64,000 nt of DNA from Clostridium sp. K4410.MGS-306 (lineage in GTDB: Bacteria; Cyanobacteriota; Vampirovibrionia; Gastranaerophilales; Gastranaerophilaceae), in NCBI GenBank assembly GCA_000980375.1, contig LARD01000009.1, positions 124,001-188,000 of the forward strand, read 5' to 3'. Both the position numbers and the translations under genes were made by a program. Position 1 is the stretch's first letter; the number at the start of each line of letters is the position of its first letter. Under the pieces are notes generated by a model, which saw nothing but the letters and a program-made list of their open reading frames with translations, was not told where the DNA came from and made no database searches. Of the stretch, positions 23,248-30,509 are shown piece by piece.

Positions 23248-24087
23248 CTAAGCAGGATGTGCTCTGTAATGACTTTTCACTTCTATTCCGTCAGATCTGG
23301 TATAGCCTGAAACAAATATCATTCCGGAAGCTTTTGCCTGCTTGTTTGTAGGAATACCAATTGATTTTTTTTGAAAATCAATTGCTTCTTTGTTGTCACT
23401 CAATTCTTTATCAGACATATTTTCAATGTCTTCTTTTGTATAAATTTTGTTAGAATTTGTTATTTCGTTAATGTAGTCGCTGTAGTTTTTGTTCTCATCA
23501 AATTTTCGGGTGTTTGTTGTTTTTTCAACGTAAACATTTTTTGTCACTCTGCCTTGAAGGGGCATATTTTTATTTTGTGATGTATTCTTAATAGCATTTG
23601 CAGGTTTAAAGTCTGCAATGTTTTTTGTATTGTTTTCCAAATAAGATGAAACATAATTTATATCAATTTCCGAATATATATCGTTAAAGTTTTTGTGGCT
23701 TTTTGCATAATGTTCAGAGGTTCTTTTTATTGCAAATTCACTTGTGCCTTTGATTATTTTGCTACAAGTAAACTTGCCAAAATGGGCACCAATTAATCCT
23801 CCTGTAAAAGAGCCTATGCCTACAGTTTGCACAGAACCTCCGGCAGCTCCGATTGTTGCACCTGCTTCTGTTCCAACAAGACGTCCTACTGCCATGCACG
23901 TTTCGGCAGAGGCACTTTCTATCCCCTGCCTTATAACAGTACTTATACCTATTTCAAAATAAATCATTTTTTCTGCCTCTTCAGGAGAAAAGCCCTTTTT
24001 TATTAGCTCTTTATAGCGTTTTCTGGTATATTTGGCACCGTCTTTTGATTTCATTGAAACATTGCCCCAGTTTAAACTTTTCTTCAA
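23248..24087 (-). CDS. Phage protein with Gly-rich membrane-like centre in the MuF position (TTG start)
   Basis: 279 residues; AAAGGAG lies 7 nt before the TTG at 24087. N-terminus basic (K-D-G-A-K-Y-T-R-K-R-Y-K-E-L-I), then G-F-S-P-E-E-A-E-K. Residues about 70-112 are a glycine-zipper-like hydrophobic stretch (A-G-A-T-I-G-A-A-G-G; G-G-L-I-G-A-H-F-G). The C-terminus ends in G-Y-T-R-S-D-G-I-E-V-K-S-H-Y-R, a tail motif seen in many unrelated phage and polymorphic proteins. It occupies the slot between portal and scaffold where MuF-type proteins, sometimes toxins, sit, but no MuF domain is seen. Could be an injected or membrane-acting effector. Confidence 0.55.
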   Translation of the reverse strand: MKKSLNWGNVSMKSKDGAKYTRKRYKELIKKGFSPEEAEKMIYFEIGISTVIRQGIESASAETCMAVGRLVGTEAGATIGAAGGSVQTVGIGSFTGGLIGAHFGKFTCSKIIKGTSEFAIKRTSEHYAKSHKNFNDIYSEIDINYVSSYLENNTKNIADFKPANAIKNTSQNKNMPLQGRVTKNVYVEKTTNTRKFDENKNYSDYINEITNSNKIYTKEDIENMSDKELSDNKEAIDFQKKSIGIPTNKQAKASGMIFVSGYTRSDGIEVKSHYRAHPA

Positions 24088-24101
24088 AATTTCTCCTTTC
24101 T

Positions 24102-24135
24102 AAAAACACAGATAGATTACTTATCTGCCTGTGTT
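24102..24135 (-). terminator. Terminator after the small membrane gene
   Basis: AACACAG...CTGTGTT outer stem (24105-24135) extended by an inner AGAT/ATCT pairing, then T on the minus strand. Between the two-TM gene and the 23248-24087 gene. Confidence 0.65.
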
Positions 24136-24158
24136 AAATTAGTCTGTATTTTGTAATA

Positions 24159-24464
24159 TTAACGTGCAAAAATTAATATAATGATACACACAGTTATTAT
24201 AATGGCTGTTCTAATAATGGAAGAAGGTCTAAGCGCCTCTTCGTTCGATTTTTCAAAATCTGATTTGTCCAATATTTGCAAAGAGTCTAGGTTAAAATCC
24301 GTTTTGAATATCCAGGAGATTATAAACTCTATAATAAGAGCGATTATTATACACACCGCATTAATAAGAAAAAAACCTTTCTTTTTAGAAAGTTTTTCTC
24401 TTATTTTTTGTGGAAAATTTTGTTTTTCCTGTTCTTTTATAAGTTTTACCAGCTTTTTGTCCAT
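24159..24464 (-). CDS. Small two-TM membrane protein
   Basis: 101 residues: basic N-terminus (K-K-L-V-K-L-I-K-E-Q-E-K), hydrophobic segment about 31-52 (F-F-L-I-N-A-V-C-I-I-I-A-L-I-I-E-F-I-I), acidic loop, second segment about 84-100. No family recognised. It has a boundary motif 28 nt upstream and a terminator downstream, so it is an independently transcribed unit inside the head module: possibly superinfection exclusion or immunity, but only from its arrangement. Confidence 0.55.
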   Translation of the reverse strand: MDKKLVKLIKEQEKQNFPQKIREKLSKKKGFFLINAVCIIIALIIEFIISWIFKTDFNLDSLQILDKSDFEKSNEEALRPSSIIRTAIIITVCIIILIFAR

Positions 24465-24491
24465 ATATTTATTTTTGCATAGATTTTTTTC

Positions 24492-24520
24492 AAAAAGTTA
24501 TCATATTTGCCGTTTGACTA
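24492..24520 (-). repeat. Module-boundary motif, copy A (before the two-TM gene)
   Basis: On the minus strand TAGTCAAACGGCAAATA followed by TGATAAC and a T run; 28 nt upstream of the start at 24464. TAGTC is shared with copy B. Confidence 0.75.
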
Positions 24521-24532
24521 CAAAAATTAATA

Positions 24533-25990
24533 TTAAATAATTGGGTTATTCTGAACATCATCCGCTTTATCTGTGTCTGATTCAAAATCTTTGCTATTTT
24601 CTTGTTTCATTTGTTCCAGAGCTTCTTTCAATGACATTTTGTCTGCTCTTTCCAGCTCCATTCTTTCCATCTCTGCCATTGCATCTTCTTCTGATACATT
24701 GTCCAAAGTCATAATAGTTGTCAACTTGCTTTGAGTGCCGGCTGCAACTCTGCTGTTTTCAGTGTTAACAAGCTCTGAATAGTCAGCCGGAATTGGTTCA
24801 CCCCAGGCAATGTTTACACTTTTAACAGGTGTTGAATTTAAAGCCATAGCACAGCTTACAACGTTTTGTATCGTAGATGTAAACGAAACCTGCTTTATGT
24901 CATCCACTTTGGAAAGTGCAGCAATAAATATTTTTCTCAAACTTTCACCCGACATGTTGCCTGAAATATCCAAGCCGTAAGCTTGAGGAGGCGTTTTTGT
25001 CAGAATGTAGAAAAATTGAGTAAGAGTTTCAATGTGCTTTGCAATGGCATCAGCTTGCAAATCTGCAGTAATATATTCAGGTTTAATGCCGTCAGTGCCG
25101 ACTTTCAAAAAGTCGGAATCAGGGAAGATTCTTTCATTGGTGATAGGATTCATCTCCAGATTCTGCTCACTGCCTGCCAACTTAGGATTTGCATGGCGGT
25201 TGATTATCTTAGAATTCTGGCTTATTGTGAGCATAATCTCTTCTACAATTGACTTGCAGCGTTTGTAATCACTCTCTCCAAAGTAAGAGTCACTTTCTGT
25301 AGAATTTTTTGTAGGGAAGACAAGAAAATCATTCCAGTATTCAGAAAAATCATCTACCATTGGAGTGTTAAACTCTGCCATTTCAGCTTCATCCAAAAGT
25401 CGGCCCAAGGTTCCGTTGTTTGCAGTCCAAATTTCGTTTTCTACATAACCTTTGTGATGTTTTTCAACTTTTTTGTATTCTTTTTTTACCCCGTTTTCGT
25501 TAATTTCTAAAGGATAAACCAGAATGTGGCCGGCAATATCATTTAAATTTCCCTGATTAAAAACAGGAATCCAACAATCAGGACAAATAGAAAATATTTT
25601 TGCCTTGCCGTTTTCCAGTGCCACCTTAAACAATCCGTTGCCAAATCTTGAATTGTCAATATACACTTCTTTTAAAACAGATATAAAATTGTTGTTTTTT
25701 GCAATTTCGTCCCATTCATCCTGCAGATCGTCATCCACGTTTACTGTAATACCTTGATTTGTTAAAAAACCTTTGAAAAAATCAGTCAGTGCCCAAAAAA
25801 GATTAATGTTAATCAAAGATTGAGCAGTTGTGTTGTCCAGAGGATAGCGTTTTCTTATTTTTAAAACGGTTGAACTAAAAGCCTTGTTAAAATCCCCGTC
25901 ATATAGATTGCGGTAATAATCGTATTGCGAAAATCTTTCAATAGTGTCTGTATCAAATTTAGTATTTTTAATGTCGAAATTTGTAAACAT
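24533..25990 (-). CDS. Portal protein
   Basis: 485 residues of the SPP1 gp6-like class. Early N-L-Y-D-G-D-F-N-K-A-F, then N-I-N-L-F-W-A-L-T-D-F-F-K-G-F-L (about 62-77), F-G-N-G-L-F-K-V near 115, and the phrase P-P-Q-A-Y-G-L-D-I-S-G-N-M-S-G-E-S-L near 345-362, typical of the portal stem/wing region (T-P-P-x-A-x-G...G-x-x-S-G-E-A-L). C-terminal acidic tail. It forms the dodecameric DNA channel. Unlike most phages the terminase genes are not adjacent but 6 kb downstream. Confidence 0.88.
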   Translation of the reverse strand: MFTNFDIKNTKFDTDTIERFSQYDYYRNLYDGDFNKAFSSTVLKIRKRYPLDNTTAQSLININLFWALTDFFKGFLTNQGITVNVDDDLQDEWDEIAKNNNFISVLKEVYIDNSRFGNGLFKVALENGKAKIFSICPDCWIPVFNQGNLNDIAGHILVYPLEINENGVKKEYKKVEKHHKGYVENEIWTANNGTLGRLLDEAEMAEFNTPMVDDFSEYWNDFLVFPTKNSTESDSYFGESDYKRCKSIVEEIMLTISQNSKIINRHANPKLAGSEQNLEMNPITNERIFPDSDFLKVGTDGIKPEYITADLQADAIAKHIETLTQFFYILTKTPPQAYGLDISGNMSGESLRKIFIAALSKVDDIKQVSFTSTIQNVVSCAMALNSTPVKSVNIAWGEPIPADYSELVNTENSRVAAGTQSKLTTIMTLDNVSEEDAMAEMERMELERADKMSLKEALEQMKQENSKDFESDTDKADDVQNNPII

Positions 25991-26027
25991 TTTAACCTCT
26001 TTTTCTTTTTTTGTAATAAAGCATAAT

Positions 26028-26056
26028 AAAAGGGCAGCAAATTGCGGTTGCTGCCC
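26028..26056 (-). terminator. Terminator upstream of the portal gene
   Basis: Perfect 9-bp stem GGGCAGCAA/TTGCTGCCC (26032-26056) with a 7-nt loop, then TTTT on the minus strand. It lies between boundary motif B (26141-26169) and the portal start, so a transcript starting at the motif would meet it. Confidence 0.85.
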
Positions 26057-26140
26057 GGGATTGTAATAATCCTAAAAATTCATAAAGATTTTAAATAAAT
26101 CTTCTTCTTTAATAAAAATATCATTGCATAAAAACTCAAT

Positions 26141-26169
26141 AAAAAGTTATCATATTTCCCGTTAGACTA
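26141..26169 (-). repeat. Module-boundary motif, copy B (before the portal)
   Basis: On the minus strand TAGTCTAACGGGAAATA followed by TGATAAC and a T run; seven bases past the stop of the distal-tail gene and about 150 nt before the portal start. Confidence 0.75.
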
Positions 26170-26175
26170 AAAATT

Positions 26176-27507
26176 TTACACTTTTATAACAAGTTCGTTA
26201 TACATTTGCGGGAATCCTCTGAAATTTTCTTGATTACCGAGCTCTTTACACCTGTCAAAAGTCCTGTCACAGCTGGTTTCTTCGCCTGTATATCCACAAC
26301 GGCAATCTTTGAACCTTCTTACCTGACAAGTTGTTCGATACTTCATAATAGGGGCTTGTATTTCGTATCCGCCAAGTGAAGTTTCGATATCCATGGTTGC
26401 ATCTTCATAATCTAGTTTTAAATTGTTGCATCGACCGGCGTATAGAATCTGCTTTAAATCAGGCTGTAAAATATTTGTATTTACATCCAAAAATACAAGC
26501 GTCAAAACAGCAGGTGCGTTGGTAATAACGTCACCTCTCTGCCCTATAATACCTGAAATAGCAAGCCCAACGTTTGAGAGATTGATTTCCAACTTGGAAA
26601 CACTGGAGTTGTCATCTCTTTTAATCTCATCAAAACTCAAAGGCGCACCCAGATATTCTTCACCGTTGTATCGCAAAACCTCAAGAGTTTCGTTGTCCAA
26701 AATAAAAATCGAACCACCCTCAAGCTCAATTTTTAAAAGCCGTCGTGGTATGATTTCATCTTTTTCAACTTCCAACAACGGGTTGACAGAGGGAAAAACC
26801 TCTTTTAACTTTACTTTGATTTCTCCAAAACCAAAAGAATCTATGTTTGATTGTAAGGTATCTTCATCAAATCTCACAGTGTATGTTTTTCCGTCACCAC
26901 CGGATTCTTTTTTCCACGTCCAATCAAAAGAACGAAAACGTCCGCGTTTTGCAATAAAAAAGTTTTCCAGCTTTTTTCTGTTGGCTGCATTTTTTTCAAA
27001 AGTCAGTGTCCAACTTCTTTTTGGCTTGTCCCAGTAAGATTTTCTCTCATTTCTTGCCGTAAAAATTTTGTCAATGATAGTATAAAATTCTATCACCGAC
27101 TCACCTTCTGCAATGTGATAAAAGTCCAGCTCACCAACTTGCTCAATGGGTGTATTATCTATGCAAACAAGCTTCAATTCGGATTCTGAAAATCCAAAAT
27201 CATTGATGTTTTGCTCAAAACTGTCAGAATCAAAATTGCATAAATAAGTTTTGCCATTGCCGCCCTTGGCTTTTTCCCAGGTAAAATAAAATTTTTCCGC
27301 AGGCCCTTTTACACTGATAAAAAACTTTTCGAGTTTTTTGCGGCCCCTAAAGTTTTTGTCAAATTTAAGAGAAAATGTCCGTTTGGGATAAGTCCAAACA
27401 GGATACCTCTGCTCTCTTCCTTTCATCTTCTCGTTAATTTGTGTGTTAAACTCAATTGTGCTTGTATACGCCTCTTGATAGGGTATGTCAAAAATAGGAT
27501 ATTCCAT
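26176..27507 (-). CDS. Distal tail/hub fusion: two DUF2460-like repeats plus Cys-rich DUF2163-like domain
   Basis: 443 residues. About 1-118 and 122-238 are two copies of one domain (P-K-R-T-F-S-L-K-F...G-x-G-K-T-Y...F-x-x-x-x-x-N-I-x-x-F-G-F), DUF2460-like. About 250-443 resembles DUF2163/gpL-type hub proteins, with a C-terminal cluster of seven Cys (C-Q-V-R-R-F-K-D-C-R-C-G-Y then S-C-D-R-T and R-C-K-E-L-G-N) ending F-R-G-F-P. Lambda gpL and gene-transfer-agent hub proteins have related Cys clusters that hold an iron-sulfur centre. It should form the ring between tube and tip. Usually it precedes the NlpC/P60 gene, here 15 kb away. Confidence 0.75.
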   Translation of the reverse strand: MEYPIFDIPYQEAYTSTIEFNTQINEKMKGREQRYPVWTYPKRTFSLKFDKNFRGRKKLEKFFISVKGPAEKFYFTWEKAKGGNGKTYLCNFDSDSFEQNINDFGFSESELKLVCIDNTPIEQVGELDFYHIAEGESVIEFYTIIDKIFTARNERKSYWDKPKRSWTLTFEKNAANRKKLENFFIAKRGRFRSFDWTWKKESGGDGKTYTVRFDEDTLQSNIDSFGFGEIKVKLKEVFPSVNPLLEVEKDEIIPRRLLKIELEGGSIFILDNETLEVLRYNGEEYLGAPLSFDEIKRDDNSSVSKLEINLSNVGLAISGIIGQRGDVITNAPAVLTLVFLDVNTNILQPDLKQILYAGRCNNLKLDYEDATMDIETSLGGYEIQAPIMKYRTTCQVRRFKDCRCGYTGEETSCDRTFDRCKELGNQENFRGFPQMYNELVIKV

Positions 27508-27519
27508 AAAATTCCTTTC

Positions 27520-28488
27520 TTATGCGTTTCTGACCATGTGTCTTAATTGTGCATTGTTGTCTTTGATTCCTTGAAAAGTTATCTGATTCAAGAGCTGCCT
27601 GTTTTCAAGCAGATATTTTTTTACATCTTTTGAATCCCAGGCTTTAACATTAAAATTGTTAAGTACTATAGGAGATGAGCTGCCCTGGCCGCTGTTGTAA
27701 CTAGCGTTTTCACCAGGACTTAAGATTCTTTCTCCTCCCTTTAATAATGCCAGCTGCTCTTGAGTGCCAGGTACCTCTGCGTTTGCTCCAACAGGAACAA
27801 TTCCTCCAGAGTGAAATATTCCAATACCTTTGCTTAATCCTTTTATTATGTTAAATGCAGTGCCCATAAACCCACCTTTTTTAGAACCTGTCTCCAATGC
27901 TCCTATCAGCCCTTTCATCTGTTCTGTTGCAAAAGCTTGCTGTAGTAGGGCCCTAACGGATTCTTTAATTAAATAGTTTGCAATATCAGTGGCCATGTTT
28001 TTCATAGAATCACCAAAGTCATTGTACTTTGTCAGAATATCGTCCATGCCGTCACCAACAATATCTCCGATTTTTTCGCCTCTCTCTTGCCATACCTCTG
28101 CGTCAGCTTGTGCATAATTGAAGTTGTAAAGCTGGTTTAAGTCGGCAAAAGCCTGGGTTTGTTCGTCGGCTGACATCCCCTTTTTATTTGCCATAATCTT
28201 GTTATATTCCTGAATATACCACCTGTCGACATTGAGCCTTTTTTCTTGTGCATCTTTGTAGTAACCAACATTGGCATTGAGCTCCTCTTGTTCTTTTTGC
28301 GCAATAGCAAGAGCCTGAGCATAAGGATTGTTATCTTTAGCTTTATTCTGATAATTCTTAGCCGCTTCGAGCATAGAATCCAAAGTTTGCTTATAAGTCT
28401 GCTGCAACTCAAGAATAGTTTTTTCATATTCCTTCAAAGACTCTATAGTTGCGGTGTCTGAGATGCCTATATTAGTGTTAATATCCAT
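27520..28488 (-). CDS. Tail tape-measure-type protein, copy 2
   Basis: 322 residues: N-terminal coiled coil (about 15-130, E-Y-E-K-T-I-L-E-L-Q-Q-T-Y), amphipathic helices (about 145-220), then H-S-G-G-I-V-P-V-G and P-G-T-Q-E-Q-L-A-L-L-K-G-G-E-R and a C-terminus nearly identical to tape measure 1. The N-terminal half is unrelated to copy 1. Both lengths are similar (313 and 322), so the tails would be of about the same length. AAAGAAAGGA precedes the start. Downstream gene is the distal-tail fusion, 12 bp away. Confidence 0.8.
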   Translation of the reverse strand: MDINTNIGISDTATIESLKEYEKTILELQQTYKQTLDSMLEAAKNYQNKAKDNNPYAQALAIAQKEQEELNANVGYYKDAQEKRLNVDRWYIQEYNKIMANKKGMSADEQTQAFADLNQLYNFNYAQADAEVWQERGEKIGDIVGDGMDDILTKYNDFGDSMKNMATDIANYLIKESVRALLQQAFATEQMKGLIGALETGSKKGGFMGTAFNIIKGLSKGIGIFHSGGIVPVGANAEVPGTQEQLALLKGGERILSPGENASYNSGQGSSSPIVLNNFNVKAWDSKDVKKYLLENRQLLNQITFQGIKDNNAQLRHMVRNA

Positions 28489-28514
28489 AATAAATCCTTT
28501 CTTTTATTAACAAC

Positions 28515-28543
28515 AAAAAAACAGATGCAATGTCTGTTTTTTT
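28515..28543. terminator. Terminator between FSDG-7 and tape measure 2
   Basis: AAAACAGA/TCTGTTTT stem with a 7-nt loop and T runs on both strands. On the minus strand it ends the FSDG-7 transcript, giving that gene both its own promoter and terminator. Confidence 0.75.
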
Positions 28544-28575
28544 GTTTGTTCCAATTATTTTAAGCAATAATATTA

Positions 28576-29100
28576 TTAATAATATGATGAAGTTTTGATT
28601 AAGTTACCATTTAAGTCATAGCACTTGTTGTTAATCCAATGAGATTTTAATTGACCATTTGCATTAAAGATGAAAGTTTCTCGTTTTGATATATACAAAT
28701 TAATTTCTTCTAAATAACCGGATAATCCATATTTAAAACTTTGTGTTGGATATGTTAGACCAGTCCTTTTTCCAATTTGTTCTAATTTACCATTTTTATT
28801 GTAATTAAATTCATAATACAAATTTTTTTTATAAACAATACTATATGAACCATCAGAAAAATAAACAATAAACCTATCAGGAGTCTCGGTAATTTTGTTT
28901 TTAATAGCCCTGACATTGTCCTTAAAATTAGGATCAAACATATTGGCCTCAATAATAGACTTTGGCAAAAAGTATTGAACGCCGGCAAAAGCCTCTTTCC
29001 TGGCCTGCTCAACCGTATAAGTAACCCCGCCCTTGAGCGTGTAGCCGCAAAGAGGCAAAACCAAAATCATTGCTAAAAAAACAAACCAACATTTCTTCAT
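28576..29100 (-). CDS. Secreted FSDG-family protein, lone copy 7 in tail cassette 2
   Basis: 174 residues from the ATG at 29100; the longer frame to 29154 overlaps the chaperone product and promoter. Signal peptide to about 18 (L-V-L-P-L-C-G), then Y-T-L-K-G-G-V-T-Y-T-V-E-Q-A-R. F-S-D-G-S-Y-S-I lies near 82. Units F-N-Y-N-K-N-G-K-L, Y-G-L-S-G-Y-L-E-E-I, F-I-F-N-A-N-G-Q-L-K-S-H-W and N-K-C-Y-D-L-N-G-N-L follow. Same orientation as the phage genes, unlike the array, and more diverged from the six array copies than most are from each other. Same slot, between chaperone and tape measure. Function unknown. Confidence 0.75.
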   Translation of the reverse strand: MKKCWFVFLAMILVLPLCGYTLKGGVTYTVEQARKEAFAGVQYFLPKSIIEANMFDPNFKDNVRAIKNKITETPDRFIVYFSDGSYSIVYKKNLYYEFNYNKNGKLEQIGKRTGLTYPTQSFKYGLSGYLEEINLYISKRETFIFNANGQLKSHWINNKCYDLNGNLIKTSSYY

Positions 29101-29115
29101 TTCGCAATTATACCA
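29100..29115 (-). promoter_or_regulatory. Leaderless promoter of FSDG-7
   Basis: TATAAT (29107-29112 on +) preceded by TGG (extended -10), six bases, ATG at 29100. It overlaps the end of the chaperone frameshift product (stop 29120-29122). Confidence 0.78.
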
Positions 29116-29119
29116 TGCG

Positions 29120-29715
29120 TTATCGAATTTGCGAAGCAAGCTGTGACAGAGCATTTATTGCATCTTTTCCCACAAGAGCCTGAGGCTTGAGCGAATCTTT
29201 TACTGCTTGAGTTTGAATTTCAGTGAGATTATATAAAAAGGAATAGAATTTTCTTGGAGTGGCGCACCAGAATTCTCTGTCACTCCACCCCAAAACAGAA
29301 AGTGCAACGGTATAATTGTAATCCCAGTTATATCTTATATCTTTGATTTCTTGCGGATTTTTCTCGGGGCTTTTTTTTTAACACTTCTCAAAATTTCAGG
29401 CGGTAAAAGCGGTACAATAAAAGCTGCCGTAACCTGTTCTTTTATGGTGTTCCAAATACCGGGCTGACTCCTCAACAATTCCTGAAAATCGCATATCTCC
29501 TGCGTACAATGATACTTGAGCAGTCCTGCTGATACAATCATTAAAGATTCCATATAAGATATGTTATTTGTTGCCAAAAGCCTGTCGTAAATTTCAAAAA
29601 TACTTTTGTGAGACTGCTGCTCAAATGCAGCATATGCACTGTGGTCAAATTCAAACTGATATTTCTTGCCTTCTACAATAACGTCGTGTGATGTGTTTAA
29701 AATATCTTGTAACAT
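29120..29715 (-). CDS. Tail assembly chaperone G/GT type, -1 frameshift product, cassette 2
   Basis: The first frame (29715-29335) gives 126 residues. Slippage on A-AAA-AAA at 29371-29377 (codons GTT AAA AAA AAA) into -1 joins a second frame to 29120, about 198 residues in all. The second part reads L-G-W-S-D-R-E-F-W-C-A-T-P-R-K-F-Y and ends A-L-S-Q-L-A-S-Q-I-R, clearly homologous to the frameshifted part of cassette 1. The N-terminal parts of the two chaperones are much less alike. Same role as copy 1: protect the tape measure during tail assembly. The frameshift is inferred from sequence. Confidence 0.85.
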
Positions 29716-29717
29716 TT

Positions 29718-30206
29718 TTATACCTCTTTTCGTATTATTTCTGATTTAATAATTTCGGACTGCAATTTTTGTCCTTGCGGATTTGCAGCTTTGAATATCT
29801 GCCGGTTGCCCGACTCATCAATATAGCGTACCACTTGCGTTGTGCTGTTCAGGGTTTTGCCGTAAACCCAGGGTATCTTTTTGGAATATTGATAAGTCTT
29901 TAAAGGGCAGCATTGAGGTTGTCTTATTCTCATATCCTTTGTCCTTTCTAAAAAGCTTATTGCACCGCGTCCTTTAATGGACTGGGTGTATAAAAGCTTT
30001 AATCTTCCGTTTTCTTTTGTGTAACTGTGAATCTCAATCTTGCAGCATCCGTTTTTCTTGCAGCAAAGAGCGTAAATGATCTGCTTAAAAACTCTTTTGC
30101 CGCCGATAATATTGTCCACAGGCTTTTTGAGGTGATATGTTTCAATACACCAGTAAGTCTCGGGGTCCTGTGTGGAATACACAAGCCCGCAGCAATAAAT
30201 TTTCAT
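29718..30206 (-). CDS. Cys-rich phage protein of unknown function
   Basis: 162 residues, with Cys pairs at Y-C-C-G-L (5-6), A-L-C-C-K-K-N-G-C-C-K (about 47-55) and Q-C-C-P-L-K near 97, which may bind metal. Beta-rich C-terminus V-V-R-Y-I-D-E-S-G-N-R-Q-I-F. Preceded by GAGGAGAAG; 2 bp before the chaperone. It is the first gene after the operator block at 30294 and has no counterpart before chaperone 1. No family recognised. Confidence 0.55.
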   Translation of the reverse strand: MKIYCCGLVYSTQDPETYWCIETYHLKKPVDNIIGGKRVFKQIIYALCCKKNGCCKIEIHSYTKENGRLKLLYTQSIKGRGAISFLERTKDMRIRQPQCCPLKTYQYSKKIPWVYGKTLNSTTQVVRYIDESGNRQIFKAANPQGQKLQSEIIKSEIIRKEV

Positions 30207-30293
30207 TATTTCTTCTCCTCGATAAATGAAGTATATGTCTAAAAAAAGTTTGTGCTAAAAAGCAGGTATTTTGGGCACAGTTATCCCCGTGAG

Positions 30294-30390
30294 TGTAAAT
30301 TGTGCTTACAACTTTTTTGTAAACAGTTTACGTTTTCTTTATAGCACATAATTTTTACCCTGTCGGGTAAAGTTTTTGCCTTGACAAATT
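30294..30390 (-). promoter_or_regulatory. Promoter with two palindromic operators, copy 2
   Basis: Near-identical to 16512-16605. On the minus strand: TTTACCC/GGGTAAA palindrome (30354-30371) with CCGACA as a possible -35, 17 nt, extended -10 TGCTATAAA (hexamer 30338-30343), then GTAAACAGTTTAC (30319-30331) at the expected start point. It should drive cassette 2. The 303-bp gap 30207-30509 otherwise shows only the ribosome-binding region of the HdeD-like gene. Confidence 0.72.
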
Positions 30391-30509
30391 TGTAAAATCT
30401 GCTATATACCCCCGATATGGCAATAAAAGTAAATTAAACAAACAGCCAATGAAACAAAGAGCACAACGCTATACAATCAAAAGGTGAAAGGAAAAAAGGA
30501 GTTAATATT

